Source: Pseudoduganella plicata
Lineage (GTDB): Bacteria; Pseudomonadota; Gammaproteobacteria; Burkholderiales; Burkholderiaceae_D
DNA: 64,000 nucleotides
NCBI RefSeq assembly: GCF_004421005.1
Contig: NZ_CP038026.1
Span: 2,852,001-2,916,000, forward strand
Reading direction: 5' to 3'
The notes beneath the pieces were generated by a model. That model was not told where the DNA came from and did no database searches. It worked only from the letters and a program-made list of their open reading frames with translations. A program made the position numbers and the translations under genes. Below, piece after piece: positions 8,720 to 16,706 of this stretch (positions are counted from its first letter, which is position 1; each line of letters starts with the position of its first letter).

Positions 8720-10390
8720 CTAGGTGCCAGCGCGGGCAAACGTGATGACGAACCGGCCGCTGGACGCAGGGCTGGCGCCGCCCGCCACGTCGAAGCGGTA
8801 TTCGTAATCGAGCATCGCGTCGTTATTCAAGCATAACTCACGTGCCAGATACAGGCCCAGACCGGTGCCCCTGGAGGACGTCGTATAAAACGGCTCGAAG
8901 AGGTGAGCACGCACTTGCGGCGCAATGCCCGCGCCGTCGTCCTGCACGTGCAGCTCGGGCGGCCAGCCGGGCGCCGCGACGACAAACAGGCGGATGCTGG
9001 ACGGCTTGCGGCTGGCATAGCGCACCGCGTTGCCCAGTAGGTTGAGCAGCACGCCGCGCAGGTGTACCGGGTCGAAGCGGACGGTGATGTCGGCCACGCC
9101 GGCGATATCGAGGACGGCACGGTCCAGGCCATGCAGCTCGTCGAATTCGTCCTTCAAATCCGCCACCAGCGCCCCCAGGGCCAGCGGCTCGCCGTGGCTG
9201 TGCGCCTTGCGCGACAGTTGCAGGATGTCCTCGACCATGCGGTTTACCCGCGCCACGTTGTCGCCGACGATTCTCAGCAGGCGCACGTGCACGGGCGCCG
9301 ACAGGTCCTCGGCCAGCAGCGACGTGGCATGGCCGATGGCCGACAGGGGATTTCTCACCTCGTGCGCGATGCTGGCGGTGAGCCGCCCCATCGACGCCAG
9401 CTTGAGCTGCTGCGCCTGATTCTCGATGGCCGTGACGTCCTCCAGGAAGATGACGTTGCGCTCCAGGCCGGGCGCGGTCGTCTCCGCGGCGGCAAAGCGC
9501 AGTTTCAGGTGGGCGGCCAGGTCGCGCCGGCCGTTCCAGGCGGCCGTCATGTCCTGCAAGGCCGGATCGGTGTACGGCTTGATGGTGACGAACGCCGTGG
9601 CGCGGGCCGGATCGGCGCGCCAGTCGTCATAGGCCTGCGCGATCGCGTGCAGCGAGGGCAACGCGCCCAGCCGCAGGCCCAGCGCTCCCGCCACGCCCAG
9701 CATCTGCTGCGCGGCGGGATTGCCGGCGTGGATCTCGCCATCGGGACCGACCACCACGACGCCATCGCCCGCATGGGACATGACGAGCCGGTTGACGGCC
9801 TGCTGCACGCCGATCTCCAGGCCGCGCTGCACGGCGAGTTCTTCCTGCAGGATCAGGCGTGCCGCCATGCGGTTCACCAGCAGCACGACGGCGAAGAAGG
9901 CGGCGCCCAGCATGCCGGCCTGCAGCACGGCCGCGTCGCCCTCGGCATTGAGCAGGCGCCAGACGCTGTCGCCCAGCACGAACAAGGTGACGAGGGCCGC
10001 GCAGAACAGCGCCAGCACGAGGGGTGCCAGGATGGCGCAGCCGGCCAGCGGAAACAGGTAGAGGATCGCCAGGCCGCCGCGCACGCCGCCGCCGCCCACA
10101 TACAGCAGCGAGATGACGGCCAGGTCGCAGGCGACCTGCGACAGCAGCTGGAACAGGAAGCGGCGGCGCCAGCGCGCGGCCACCACGGCAAACAGCACGG
10201 ACAGCGCCAGGTAGCCGCCGCAGACGCGGGCGTACAGCAGGTCGCCCGAGTTGTGCAGCCCGCGAGTATCGACGCTGAGGTAGACCAGCAGGACGAGGGC
10301 GATGACGACGCGGGTGCCGTTCAGGGTCTGCAGCGAACGCCAGAAGGTGTCGCGCGACTGGGCCGAGAGGGCGAGCGGTGCGATGGACAC
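8720..10390 (-). CDS. pilS: PilS-type membrane histidine kinase
   Basis: The 556-residue kinase has about six transmembrane helices in the first 190 residues, a PAS-like segment after that, and a HisKA/HATPase core with the phospho-acceptor in SIAHEVRNPLSAI and a G2-type motif GTGLGLYLAREL. In PilS the membrane part senses pilin in the inner membrane and the core phosphorylates PilR, which is the next gene. The chosen start is GTG at 10390, since no ATG with a ribosome site lies nearby. Identity follows from topology and from pairing with the NtrC-type regulator. Confidence 0.85.
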   Translation of the reverse strand: MSIAPLALSAQSRDTFWRSLQTLNGTRVVIALVLLVYLSVDTRGLHNSGDLLYARVCGGYLALSVLFAVVAARWRRRFLFQLLSQVACDLAVISLLYVGGGGVRGGLAILYLFPLAGCAILAPLVLALFCAALVTLFVLGDSVWRLLNAEGDAAVLQAGMLGAAFFAVVLLVNRMAARLILQEELAVQRGLEIGVQQAVNRLVMSHAGDGVVVVGPDGEIHAGNPAAQQMLGVAGALGLRLGALPSLHAIAQAYDDWRADPARATAFVTIKPYTDPALQDMTAAWNGRRDLAAHLKLRFAAAETTAPGLERNVIFLEDVTAIENQAQQLKLASMGRLTASIAHEVRNPLSAIGHATSLLAEDLSAPVHVRLLRIVGDNVARVNRMVEDILQLSRKAHSHGEPLALGALVADLKDEFDELHGLDRAVLDIAGVADITVRFDPVHLRGVLLNLLGNAVRYASRKPSSIRLFVVAAPGWPPELHVQDDGAGIAPQVRAHLFEPFYTTSSRGTGLGLYLARELCLNNDAMLDYEYRFDVAGGASPASSGRFVITFARAGT

Positions 10391-10408
10391 GTGCCGCGCG
10401 CCCGCTCG

Positions 10409-10663
10409 CTATGGCGCGGGCGTGTGCGCCGCGCTGCAGTAATCGCGCCCGCCGGCGGGCACGTTTTCCGATGCCGGGTAATACATGCCGCAGTGGGCGC
10501 AGCACAACATCGGCTCGGCCGTCACCGCCGGCGGGCGCGCAGCCTGGCGGCGCGCCTGGGCCGCGATTTCCTCCTGCTGGCGGCGGATATTGGCGCGCAG
10601 CTTGGCGCGAACGGCGGCGACGACCAGGAACGCCAGCGCCACCCAGAACAGAATACGTGTCAT
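10409..10663 (-). CDS. PP0621-family small protein
   Basis: This 84-residue protein starts with one hydrophobic helix (about 4-20), followed by a basic, coiled stretch and a C-terminal Cys-rich motif CCAHCGMYYPASENV that ends in YCSAAH. That CxxC plus late Cys/His pattern is typical of the PP0621 family and may bind a metal. Its ATG overlaps the stop of ypjD (ATGA), so the two are translated in coupling, and pilS follows. I do not know the family's function. Confidence 0.8.
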   Translation of the reverse strand: MTRILFWVALAFLVVAAVRAKLRANIRRQQEEIAAQARRQAARPPAVTAEPMLCCAHCGMYYPASENVPAGGRDYCSAAHTPAP

Positions 10664-11463
10664 GCGTAACCTCGATGCAAAACCACTTCCAGCACGAAGC
10701 GGGTACCAACATACGCCAGCAGCAGCGTGGCGAAACCGGCCAGGGTGAAACTGAGCGCCGTCTTGCCGCGCCAGCCGCGGAAGTGGCGGCCGGCCAGCAG
10801 CGCGGCAAACAGCAGCCATGACAACAGCGTGAAGACGGATTTGTGGTCCCACTTCAGCGCCTGGCCGAACAGCTCCTCGGAGAAGAAAATACCGGACAAT
10901 ACCGTCAGGGTCAGCAGGGTGAAACCGAAGCCGATCAGGCGGAACAGCAGCTTTTCCATTGTCAGCAGGGCGGGCAGCTGGTCCAGCGCGGCCCACAAGA
11001 GGCCCGCGCGAGCCGTGCGCGCATGCAGCCGCGACTCTTGCAATGCCATCAGCACGGCGTGGAAGGCGGCGATCGTCAGCGTGCTGTAGGCCAGCGTGGC
11101 GATGGCGATGTGCCAGCCGAACAGCGGCGAGCGGCCTTCCAGCGGAATCAACGCGCCGGGGAATATCCCCTGCAGGACGACGGCAATGGCGGCGCACGGC
11201 ATCACCATGCGGCGCAGGCCGTCGAGCGGGAAGTTACGGTTTTCGATCCAGTAGGCACCCACGGAAATCCACAGAGCCGACGACAGCATGGCGGCAAACC
11301 CGAGCCGTAACGACCCGGGCACCATGACGTCGAACCACAGCGCCGCGCCATGCGCCAGCCACGCCACGGGCGTGATGCCGGCAATCAGGCGGGATTTCGC
11401 GGCAGGCAGCAAGGCGCACACGAGGTACAGCAATGCGGCTGCGATGAGAAAATTTGTCTGCAT
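10660..11463 (-). CDS. ypjD: YpjD/CcsA-type inner membrane protein
   Basis: This 267-residue protein has about eight hydrophobic helices and resembles the CcsA/CcmC cytochrome c assembly family. Conserved elements include LFGWHIAIATLAYSTL, FRLIGFGFTLLTLTVLSG and KWDHKSVFTLLSW, with His residues placed like the haem-handling His of that fold. In proteobacteria this is the YpjD branch, commonly found beside ffh; its exact role is not settled. Here it begins the ypjD-PP0621-pilS-pilR unit, but ffh is 7.4 kb away with other genes in between. Confidence 0.82.
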   Translation of the reverse strand: MQTNFLIAAALLYLVCALLPAAKSRLIAGITPVAWLAHGAALWFDVMVPGSLRLGFAAMLSSALWISVGAYWIENRNFPLDGLRRMVMPCAAIAVVLQGIFPGALIPLEGRSPLFGWHIAIATLAYSTLTIAAFHAVLMALQESRLHARTARAGLLWAALDQLPALLTMEKLLFRLIGFGFTLLTLTVLSGIFFSEELFGQALKWDHKSVFTLLSWLLFAALLAGRHFRGWRGKTALSFTLAGFATLLLAYVGTRFVLEVVLHRGYA

Positions 11464-11527
11464 CGGCGCAGTTTACTATAGCGCTGCACATGTCGGGGGC
11501 CGGCGCCGGGTCACGGCGAAAAAACCG

Positions 11528-11568
11528 GAGCCTGTCACCGGTTTTTCTGAGAAACCGGTGACAGGCTC
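11528..11568. repeat. Inverted repeat, GAGCCTGTCACCGGTTT type (copy 1)
   Basis: Two perfect 17-base arms, 11528-11544 and 11552-11568, are separated by 7 bases and form a strong hairpin. The arms are identical to those of the repeat at 28150-28188. It lies between the end of the ABC ATPase gene and the start of ypjD, both on the minus strand. Confidence 0.9.
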
Positions 11569-11572
11569 GGAT

Positions 11573-12370
11573 TTAGTCGACCGCGGCGAGGCGCAATTCG
11601 TCGTTGTGATGGCGCTGCTGCTCCTCCATCACCAGCTGCCCCAGCTCGCGCTTCAAGGCGTTGAATTCGGCCGATGCGGGATCGCGCAGGCGCGGCAGGT
11701 CCACCAGCAGGTCGCGCTTGATCGTGCCGGGCCGGTACGTCATGACGACAATGCGGTCGGCCAGGTAGATCGCCTCCTCGATGCTGTGCGTGACGAAAAT
11801 GATGGTCTTTTTCAGCTCGGACCAGATGCGCAGCAGTTCGTCCTGCAGGTTGCGGCGGGTCAGCGCATCGAGGGCGCCGAACGGCTCGTCCATCAGCATG
11901 ATGGGCGAATCGAGCGCCAGCACGCGGGCAATCGCCACGCGCTGGCGCATCCCGCCCGACAGGTCCTTCGGATAGCGTGCGCGGAAGTCCGCCAGCGACA
12001 GCATCTTCAGGAGCTTGTCGACGGTGGCGCGGATCTGCGCTTTCGGCTGGCCCTTGATCTCCAGCCCGAAGGCGACGTTGTCCTCGACCGTCATCCACGG
12101 GAACAGCGCATATTCCTGGAACACCATGCCCCGCTCCGGCCCCGGGCCCGTGACGACCTGGCCGTCCGCCGTGATGGTGCCGGACGACGGCGGCGCGAAG
12201 CCGGCCACCGCGTTCAGCAAGGTCGACTTGCCGCAGCCGGAGGGGCCCAGCAGGCAGACGAACTGGCCGCGCGGGATTTCCAGGTTGATGTCCTTGAGCG
12301 CGATGACGTCGCGCCCCGGCGTGGAAAAGATCTTGTTGACGTGCTTGACGACGATGTGCGGTGCGCTCAT
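11573..12370 (-). CDS. ABC transporter ATPase, SsuB/TauB/NrtD type
   Basis: The 265-residue ATPase energises the adjacent permease. It has Walker A GPSGCGKST, the Q-loop MVFQEYALFPW, the signature LSGGMRQRV, Walker B IMLMDEP and the switch His in FVTHSIEEA. The family imports sulfonates, taurine, nitrate, thiamine precursors and similar compounds; sequence alone does not give the substrate. It begins one base after the permease stop, as the last gene of a binding protein-permease-ATPase operon. Confidence 0.92.
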   Translation of the reverse strand: MSAPHIVVKHVNKIFSTPGRDVIALKDINLEIPRGQFVCLLGPSGCGKSTLLNAVAGFAPPSSGTITADGQVVTGPGPERGMVFQEYALFPWMTVEDNVAFGLEIKGQPKAQIRATVDKLLKMLSLADFRARYPKDLSGGMRQRVAIARVLALDSPIMLMDEPFGALDALTRRNLQDELLRIWSELKKTIIFVTHSIEEAIYLADRIVVMTYRPGTIKRDLLVDLPRLRDPASAEFNALKRELGQLVMEEQQRHHNDELRLAAVD

Positions 12371-12371
12371 G

Positions 12372-13193
12372 TCAGTTCTCCAGGCCGCGATGCCAGCGCA
12401 GCAGGTGGTTGTTCAGTTTGTTGACGCCGATATCGATGGCCAGGCCGATCACGCCGATGGTCAGCATGCCGGCGATGATCTTGTCGGACCAGAAGTACTC
12501 GCGTGCTTCCGTGATGCGGAAGCCCAGGCCATTCTGGACGGCGATCATCTCGGCGACGATGACGACGATGAACGCCGTGCCGATGCCGATCCGCACGCCC
12601 GACAGGATATACGGCACGGCAGCCGGCAGGATCACGCGCACGAACATCGTCGTGCCGGAAGCGCCCAGGTTGCGGGCCGCGCGCAGGTAGATGCCGTCCA
12701 CGTGGCGCACGCCGGCCACGGTATTCATCAGCACGGGAAAGAACGCGCCCAGCGCGATCAGGAAGATCGCCGGCGGATTGCCCAGCCCGAACCACAGGAT
12801 CGACAGCGGAATGTAGGCGATCGGCGGGATGGGCCGCAGCAGCTGCACCAGAGGGTTGAGCCACGCATAGACGTGACGGCTCGCGCCCATGGCAAGTCCG
12901 ATGGGCAGGGCGAGCCCGGCGCCGACCACAAAGCCGACAAACACGCGGTACAGGCTCCCCAGCGAATCGTGGATCAGCTCACCGGAAAACGCCCACGCCA
13001 GCTTCGACCCGGCGGCCGGGTCGTAGGCCTGCAACGGCAGCAGGTACTCGATCCATTTCGCCACCACCGCCGCTGGCGACGGCAGCACCTGCGGGTTGAC
13101 CCACTGCAGTTGCGCGGCCGTGTGCCATAACGCAATCACCAGCGCCGGGACCACCAGGCCGACACCGACTTCCCGCCAATCGATCCTTGCCAT
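12372..13193 (-). CDS. ABC transporter permease, SsuC/TauC type
   Basis: This 273-residue inner membrane protein has about six helices and the EAA-loop region around YLRAARNLGASGTTMFVRV, which couples to the ATPase. The pattern matches the nitrate/sulfonate/taurine permease family. It lies between the binding-protein gene (10 bases upstream) and the ATPase gene (1 base downstream), so all three are one transcript. Confidence 0.92.
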   Translation of the reverse strand: MARIDWREVGVGLVVPALVIALWHTAAQLQWVNPQVLPSPAAVVAKWIEYLLPLQAYDPAAGSKLAWAFSGELIHDSLGSLYRVFVGFVVGAGLALPIGLAMGASRHVYAWLNPLVQLLRPIPPIAYIPLSILWFGLGNPPAIFLIALGAFFPVLMNTVAGVRHVDGIYLRAARNLGASGTTMFVRVILPAAVPYILSGVRIGIGTAFIVVIVAEMIAVQNGLGFRITEAREYFWSDKIIAGMLTIGVIGLAIDIGVNKLNNHLLRWHRGLEN

Positions 13194-13203
13194 GCCGGCC
13201 CCC

Positions 13204-14190
13204 TTACTTCACGCCCAGGCTTTTCTTGGCCTGTTCGAGCAGATCGGTCTTGACCCAGTCCTTTGCCACGGGCGGACGGCTCATGCGGCCCACGCCCGTC
13301 TTGACCATGATGTCGGTCGTTGTCTGGATATGTTCCGGCGTGATGTCGTAGCTGTACGGCGAATTGCCGATGGCATCCTCGAAGTCGTCCTTCGTGATCT
13401 GGCCCTTGAAGATCACCTCGCGCACGTATTTTTCGGCCGTGGCCTTGTTGTCGATGAACGTCTTCGTCGCTTCCACGAAGCAGCGCATGAACTTCTCGGC
13501 GACAGGACGGCGCTCTTTATAGAACTTTTCCGTCATGACCATCGTGCGCACCGGCTCGCCGATGGGCGTGTTGTAAGGCTTCATGATCTCAATGCCGAAG
13601 CCCTTGTTGATGGCCTGCGAAGACTGGGGTTCGGATTGCATCATGGCGTCGATATTCTTGCCGAGCAGTGCCTGGTTCAGGTCCGCGTAGGCCAGGAGCA
13701 CGAGGCGCACGTCCTTGCCCGGCTGGTCGGAAGCGGTCAGGCCAGCCTGCTGCAGTTCCGCCAGCAGCAGAACTTCCTGGATGCCGCCGCGCGTGACGCC
13801 CACGCGCTTGCCCTTCAGGTCCGCGATCGACTTCAGTTTCAGGTCGCTGCGGCCCACCAGCCGCGCGCCGCCCTTGGCGAAACCAGCCACCGCATAGATC
13901 GGCGCCCCGCCGGCGCGGCCGGAAATGGCGGCCTCCGACGCGGTGGTACCCACATCGAGCTCGCCGGCGATGATGGCCTGCATGACGTCCAGGCCCTTGG
14001 CAAAGATATGCTCTTCCACCTTGATGCCGCACTTTGGCGCGATCTCCTTGATATAGGAAACGGCGCCGTAGTGGGCAAACTTCAGGTTACCCAGCCTCAC
14101 CACTTCCTGCGCCTGTGCGTGCATCGGCACGTGCAGCGCCAGCGTGGCCAGTGCGAGCGTTGCCGCCAGCGTCGTCGATTTCAGTCTCAT
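13204..14190 (-). CDS. ABC transporter periplasmic binding protein (SsuA/NMT1-like)
   Basis: The 328-residue protein has an export signal (MRLKSTTLAATLALATLAL, cleavage likely after MHAQA) and the two-lobed fold of SsuA/TauA/NMT1-type binding proteins. Telling segments are GLDVMQAIIAGELDVGTTASEAA and DLKGKRVGVTRG. The start at 14190 is supported by AGGAGA upstream and by the signal peptide; the longer frame to 14268 has neither. It should capture a small anionic or organosulfur compound for the permease/ATPase pair. The ligand cannot be told from the sequence. Confidence 0.88.
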   Translation of the reverse strand: MRLKSTTLAATLALATLALHVPMHAQAQEVVRLGNLKFAHYGAVSYIKEIAPKCGIKVEEHIFAKGLDVMQAIIAGELDVGTTASEAAISGRAGGAPIYAVAGFAKGGARLVGRSDLKLKSIADLKGKRVGVTRGGIQEVLLLAELQQAGLTASDQPGKDVRLVLLAYADLNQALLGKNIDAMMQSEPQSSQAINKGFGIEIMKPYNTPIGEPVRTMVMTEKFYKERRPVAEKFMRCFVEATKTFIDNKATAEKYVREVIFKGQITKDDFEDAIGNSPYSYDITPEHIQTTTDIMVKTGVGRMSRPPVAKDWVKTDLLEQAKKSLGVK

Positions 14191-14352
14191 CCGGTCTCTC
14201 CTCAGATAACTCGTGATCGCGCCGGCGTTACCGCCTGCCGGCCTCATGTTTGGTGCCCGGGAAATCATACCTCGGATTGCCCGGCAGTTTTACGGCCTCG
14301 CAATGCCTGTTGCGGGGCGGCTGCGCGCAGCATGTCGCGCCCCGGCCCCGAA

Positions 14353-14411
14353 CGAGACTAGGGAGCACAATGCATTCCCGACGGAAAGTTGTCAATGAGA
14401 AATGGCAAAGA
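14353..14411 (-). promoter_or_regulatory. Promoter-like element, copy A (upstream of the ABC operon)
   Basis: On the minus strand this stretch reads ATTTCTCATTGACAACT and then, 17 bases after TTGACA, CATTGT. TTGACA is a perfect -35, but the -10 is weak. Seventeen bases (14387-14403) are identical to those at 16588-16604, and the similarity extends over about 55 bases (shared GACTAG, GAGCAC, TGCA, CAAA). It points towards the binding-protein gene at 14190 and lies just past the end of the M48 gene. Confidence 0.5.
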
Positions 14412-14449
14412 GTGGGCCGCCGCGCGTGGTGGGCGCACGGCATGCCGGG

Positions 14450-15481
14450 TCAACGCAACCGCTCGCGCAGCCGCGCCAGGCGCTCCGCGGAGGGCGGATG
14501 GCTGGCCAGATAAGGCGGCATGGCGCCGTGCTCCTTCTCCAGGCCCTCCAGCGTTGCGAACAGACGCTCCAGGTGTGCCAGCGGAATGCCGTTCCGATGC
14601 AGCATGGCCGCCGCGTAATCGTCCGCTTCCTGTTCGGCGTCGCGCGAGTAGCGCATGTCCAGCGCCATCGTCGGCAGGCCGGCCACCAGCGAGCCGGCAT
14701 CGCCCACGACAACGGTAATGACGGCGGCCACCGCCGAACCCTGGATCAGCCGGCGCGTCATGTGCCTTTCGTGCAGGTGCCCCAGTTCGTGCGCCAGCGT
14801 GGCCAGCACGGCCTTGTCGTCCTCCAGCAGGTTCACCAGCTCGTCGGTCAGCACGATGTCGCCGGACGGCAGCGCGAACGCATTCGGGCCGATGCGGCTG
14901 CGGCGGAACACGAGCCGGTACGGCGGTGCGCCATCCTCTGGCGGCGCCAGCTGGGCGAACGCCTGCGCCAGTTCCTCCTGGCGGCTGGCGGCCAGCCGGG
15001 TGGGACTGAATACCCGGCGGTCCAGCATCTTCAGCACGCCCTCCCCCAGCTGCCGCTCGACGGACGCCGGCAGCATGCGCGCAACAAGCTTCGCCCCTGC
15101 CGGCACCACGAACAGATACCCGACCACCAGCACGATCACCAGCATGGCGAACGAGGCCAGCACGGCACGCCAGCTTTGCTGCATCCAGACCACCGTGCTG
15201 TCGCGATGGCCCGTGGCATGCAGCAGCGCCTCCATCGCACCCCGTTCGTCGGGCTCGAACACGGCTTCGTCGGCGAACGTCAGTTTGCGCGGCGCATGCG
15301 TGCTGCGTTCCGACACGCGAATGTCGTTGAGCGGCGTACACCGCTCGGCCTCCCCTTCCAGGCAGGCATGGCCGTCGCGCACGCGCAGCACGACCCGGTG
15401 CGCGCGCGACGTGACGCCGTCGTAGTAACGGCCGGCGACGGCCGTGCCGGCCGCCTCGTCGAGCGTTGCGCCGCCATCCAT
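14450..15481 (-). CDS. M48 family metallopeptidase, membrane-anchored
   Basis: The 343-residue protein has a zinc site H231-E-L-G-H235 and a probable third ligand E285 in EQEADD, which places it in peptidase family M48. One transmembrane helix (about 107-127) follows a roughly 100-residue N-terminal region with no family I recognise; the catalytic domain comes after it. The ATG at 15481 overlaps the stop of the YjgN-like gene (TGATG), so a membrane protease and a multi-pass protein are made together. Cleavage of membrane or envelope proteins is inferred from the family. Confidence 0.88.
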   Translation of the reverse strand: MDGGATLDEAAGTAVAGRYYDGVTSRAHRVVLRVRDGHACLEGEAERCTPLNDIRVSERSTHAPRKLTFADEAVFEPDERGAMEALLHATGHRDSTVVWMQQSWRAVLASFAMLVIVLVVGYLFVVPAGAKLVARMLPASVERQLGEGVLKMLDRRVFSPTRLAASRQEELAQAFAQLAPPEDGAPPYRLVFRRSRIGPNAFALPSGDIVLTDELVNLLEDDKAVLATLAHELGHLHERHMTRRLIQGSAVAAVITVVVGDAGSLVAGLPTMALDMRYSRDAEQEADDYAAAMLHRNGIPLAHLERLFATLEGLEKEHGAMPPYLASHPPSAERLARLRERLR

Positions 15482-16539
15482 CACAGCGACAGGTCGAAGC
15501 CCGCCAGGTCGGCAGCACCTTCGCCAAAGGCGCCGACGGCGTCGCCCTTGTTGGCGACAACATCATCCAGGCTGCCGTTGACCAGCACAGCGGTCGATTC
15601 CAGGCGATAGCGCAGTGCGCGCACGTGGGCAAACGGAATGAACAGGCCCAGCGTGAAGACAATGCCCAGCGTGTTCGTGAGGTACAGGCCGGCCAGGCGC
15701 GACCACGTCATCGTCGACTTGAAGCGGTGCGCGCCCAGTTGCGTGTGGTTCCAGATCAGGTTCTGCAGCACCGCCATCAGCGCCCAGCTCACGCACAGCA
15801 TGAAGGCATAGCCGACAACAACCAGCAGGATGACCGCGCCCGATGCGCCGGAGGCACCGCCCAGGAGGCCGGCGACGCCGCCCATTACGGCACCGGCGAC
15901 GCCCAGCGCGAAGCCGCCGCCGATCATCAATCCCAGAAACACGGCATACGTCTTGTAGAACTCACCGACCGTCGCGTCGAACGAGAAGTGCGTGCCGCCG
16001 TAGCGGCTTTCCGTGTGCTGGTACCGCTTCAGGCGCTGGTGCACGAATGGCGTACCGAAGCCGAGCGTGATGACGGAAAAGACCGGCAGCACAAGGTAGT
16101 GCAGATAAGTGCTTCCCAGGCTGCCGCGGAAGCCGAAGCGGATGCCGCGATAGCTGCTGTTATGCAGCGAGAACTGCAGGCTTTTCCAGACCAGCCACGG
16201 CATCACGGCGGCGACGACCACCATCATGACGAGGCCGAGCGGCAGCGAATAGCGCAGCGCGACGTTATATCCGCCCAGCAGAACGAGCGCGGCGATGCGG
16301 CCCTTCAGGATCGCCATCGGATTGCCGTGGTACTCGAAGGTGCTGCCTGCCAGTTTGGTGTTGGCGTAAAAATACTGGTTCCGCCGCACTTTCGCCCAAG
16401 CCGAGTAGATACCAAGAGTTACGATCGACAGCAGCAGGTTGACGATCCAGATGCGGAAGTACTCGCTTCCGGTGGCCGAGAACGCAAGACGCTCCTCGGT
16501 AGCGGCCGCAGGTACGGCCTGTTCAAAAACAGCGGACAT
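15481..16539 (-). CDS. DUF898 / YjgN-like multi-pass membrane protein
   Basis: This 352-residue inner membrane protein has six or more helices and repeated NQYFYANTKLAGSTFEYHG- and THFSFDATVGEFYKTY-type units, the hallmark of DUF898 (YjgN). The start at 16539 (product begins MSAVFEQA) has GGAGAG ahead; the frame extends to 16596 without support. Function is unknown for the family. It is translationally coupled to the following M48 peptidase, a pairing I recall from other proteobacteria. Confidence 0.85.
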   Translation of the reverse strand: MSAVFEQAVPAAATEERLAFSATGSEYFRIWIVNLLLSIVTLGIYSAWAKVRRNQYFYANTKLAGSTFEYHGNPMAILKGRIAALVLLGGYNVALRYSLPLGLVMMVVVAAVMPWLVWKSLQFSLHNSSYRGIRFGFRGSLGSTYLHYLVLPVFSVITLGFGTPFVHQRLKRYQHTESRYGGTHFSFDATVGEFYKTYAVFLGLMIGGGFALGVAGAVMGGVAGLLGGASGASGAVILLVVVGYAFMLCVSWALMAVLQNLIWNHTQLGAHRFKSTMTWSRLAGLYLTNTLGIVFTLGLFIPFAHVRALRYRLESTAVLVNGSLDDVVANKGDAVGAFGEGAADLAGFDLSL

Positions 16540-16548
16540 TTTCTCTCC

Positions 16549-16611
16549 CCAGACTAGACAAGCGAGCACCTTGCAGTCTCGCAGAATAGTTGTCAATGAG
16601 AAATCTCAAAT
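16549..16611 (-). promoter_or_regulatory. Promoter-like element, copy B (upstream of the YjgN-like gene)
   Basis: The minus strand reads ATTTCTCATTGACAACT followed 17 bases after TTGACA by CAAGGT. It is the second copy of the element near 14353-14411 and lies about 30-55 bases ahead of the YjgN-like ATG. The -35 is perfect and the -10 poor, so an activator or an alternative sigma factor may be needed. Confidence 0.5.
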
Positions 16612-16706
16612 GTTTGCCGAACCTGTGCACGAATGTGACAATTGGTGAGTTTCGCGCAGCGTTTTGGCCCTAAAATGCTCCGTTTTGACCATTCGCAAAA
16701 CCAACC

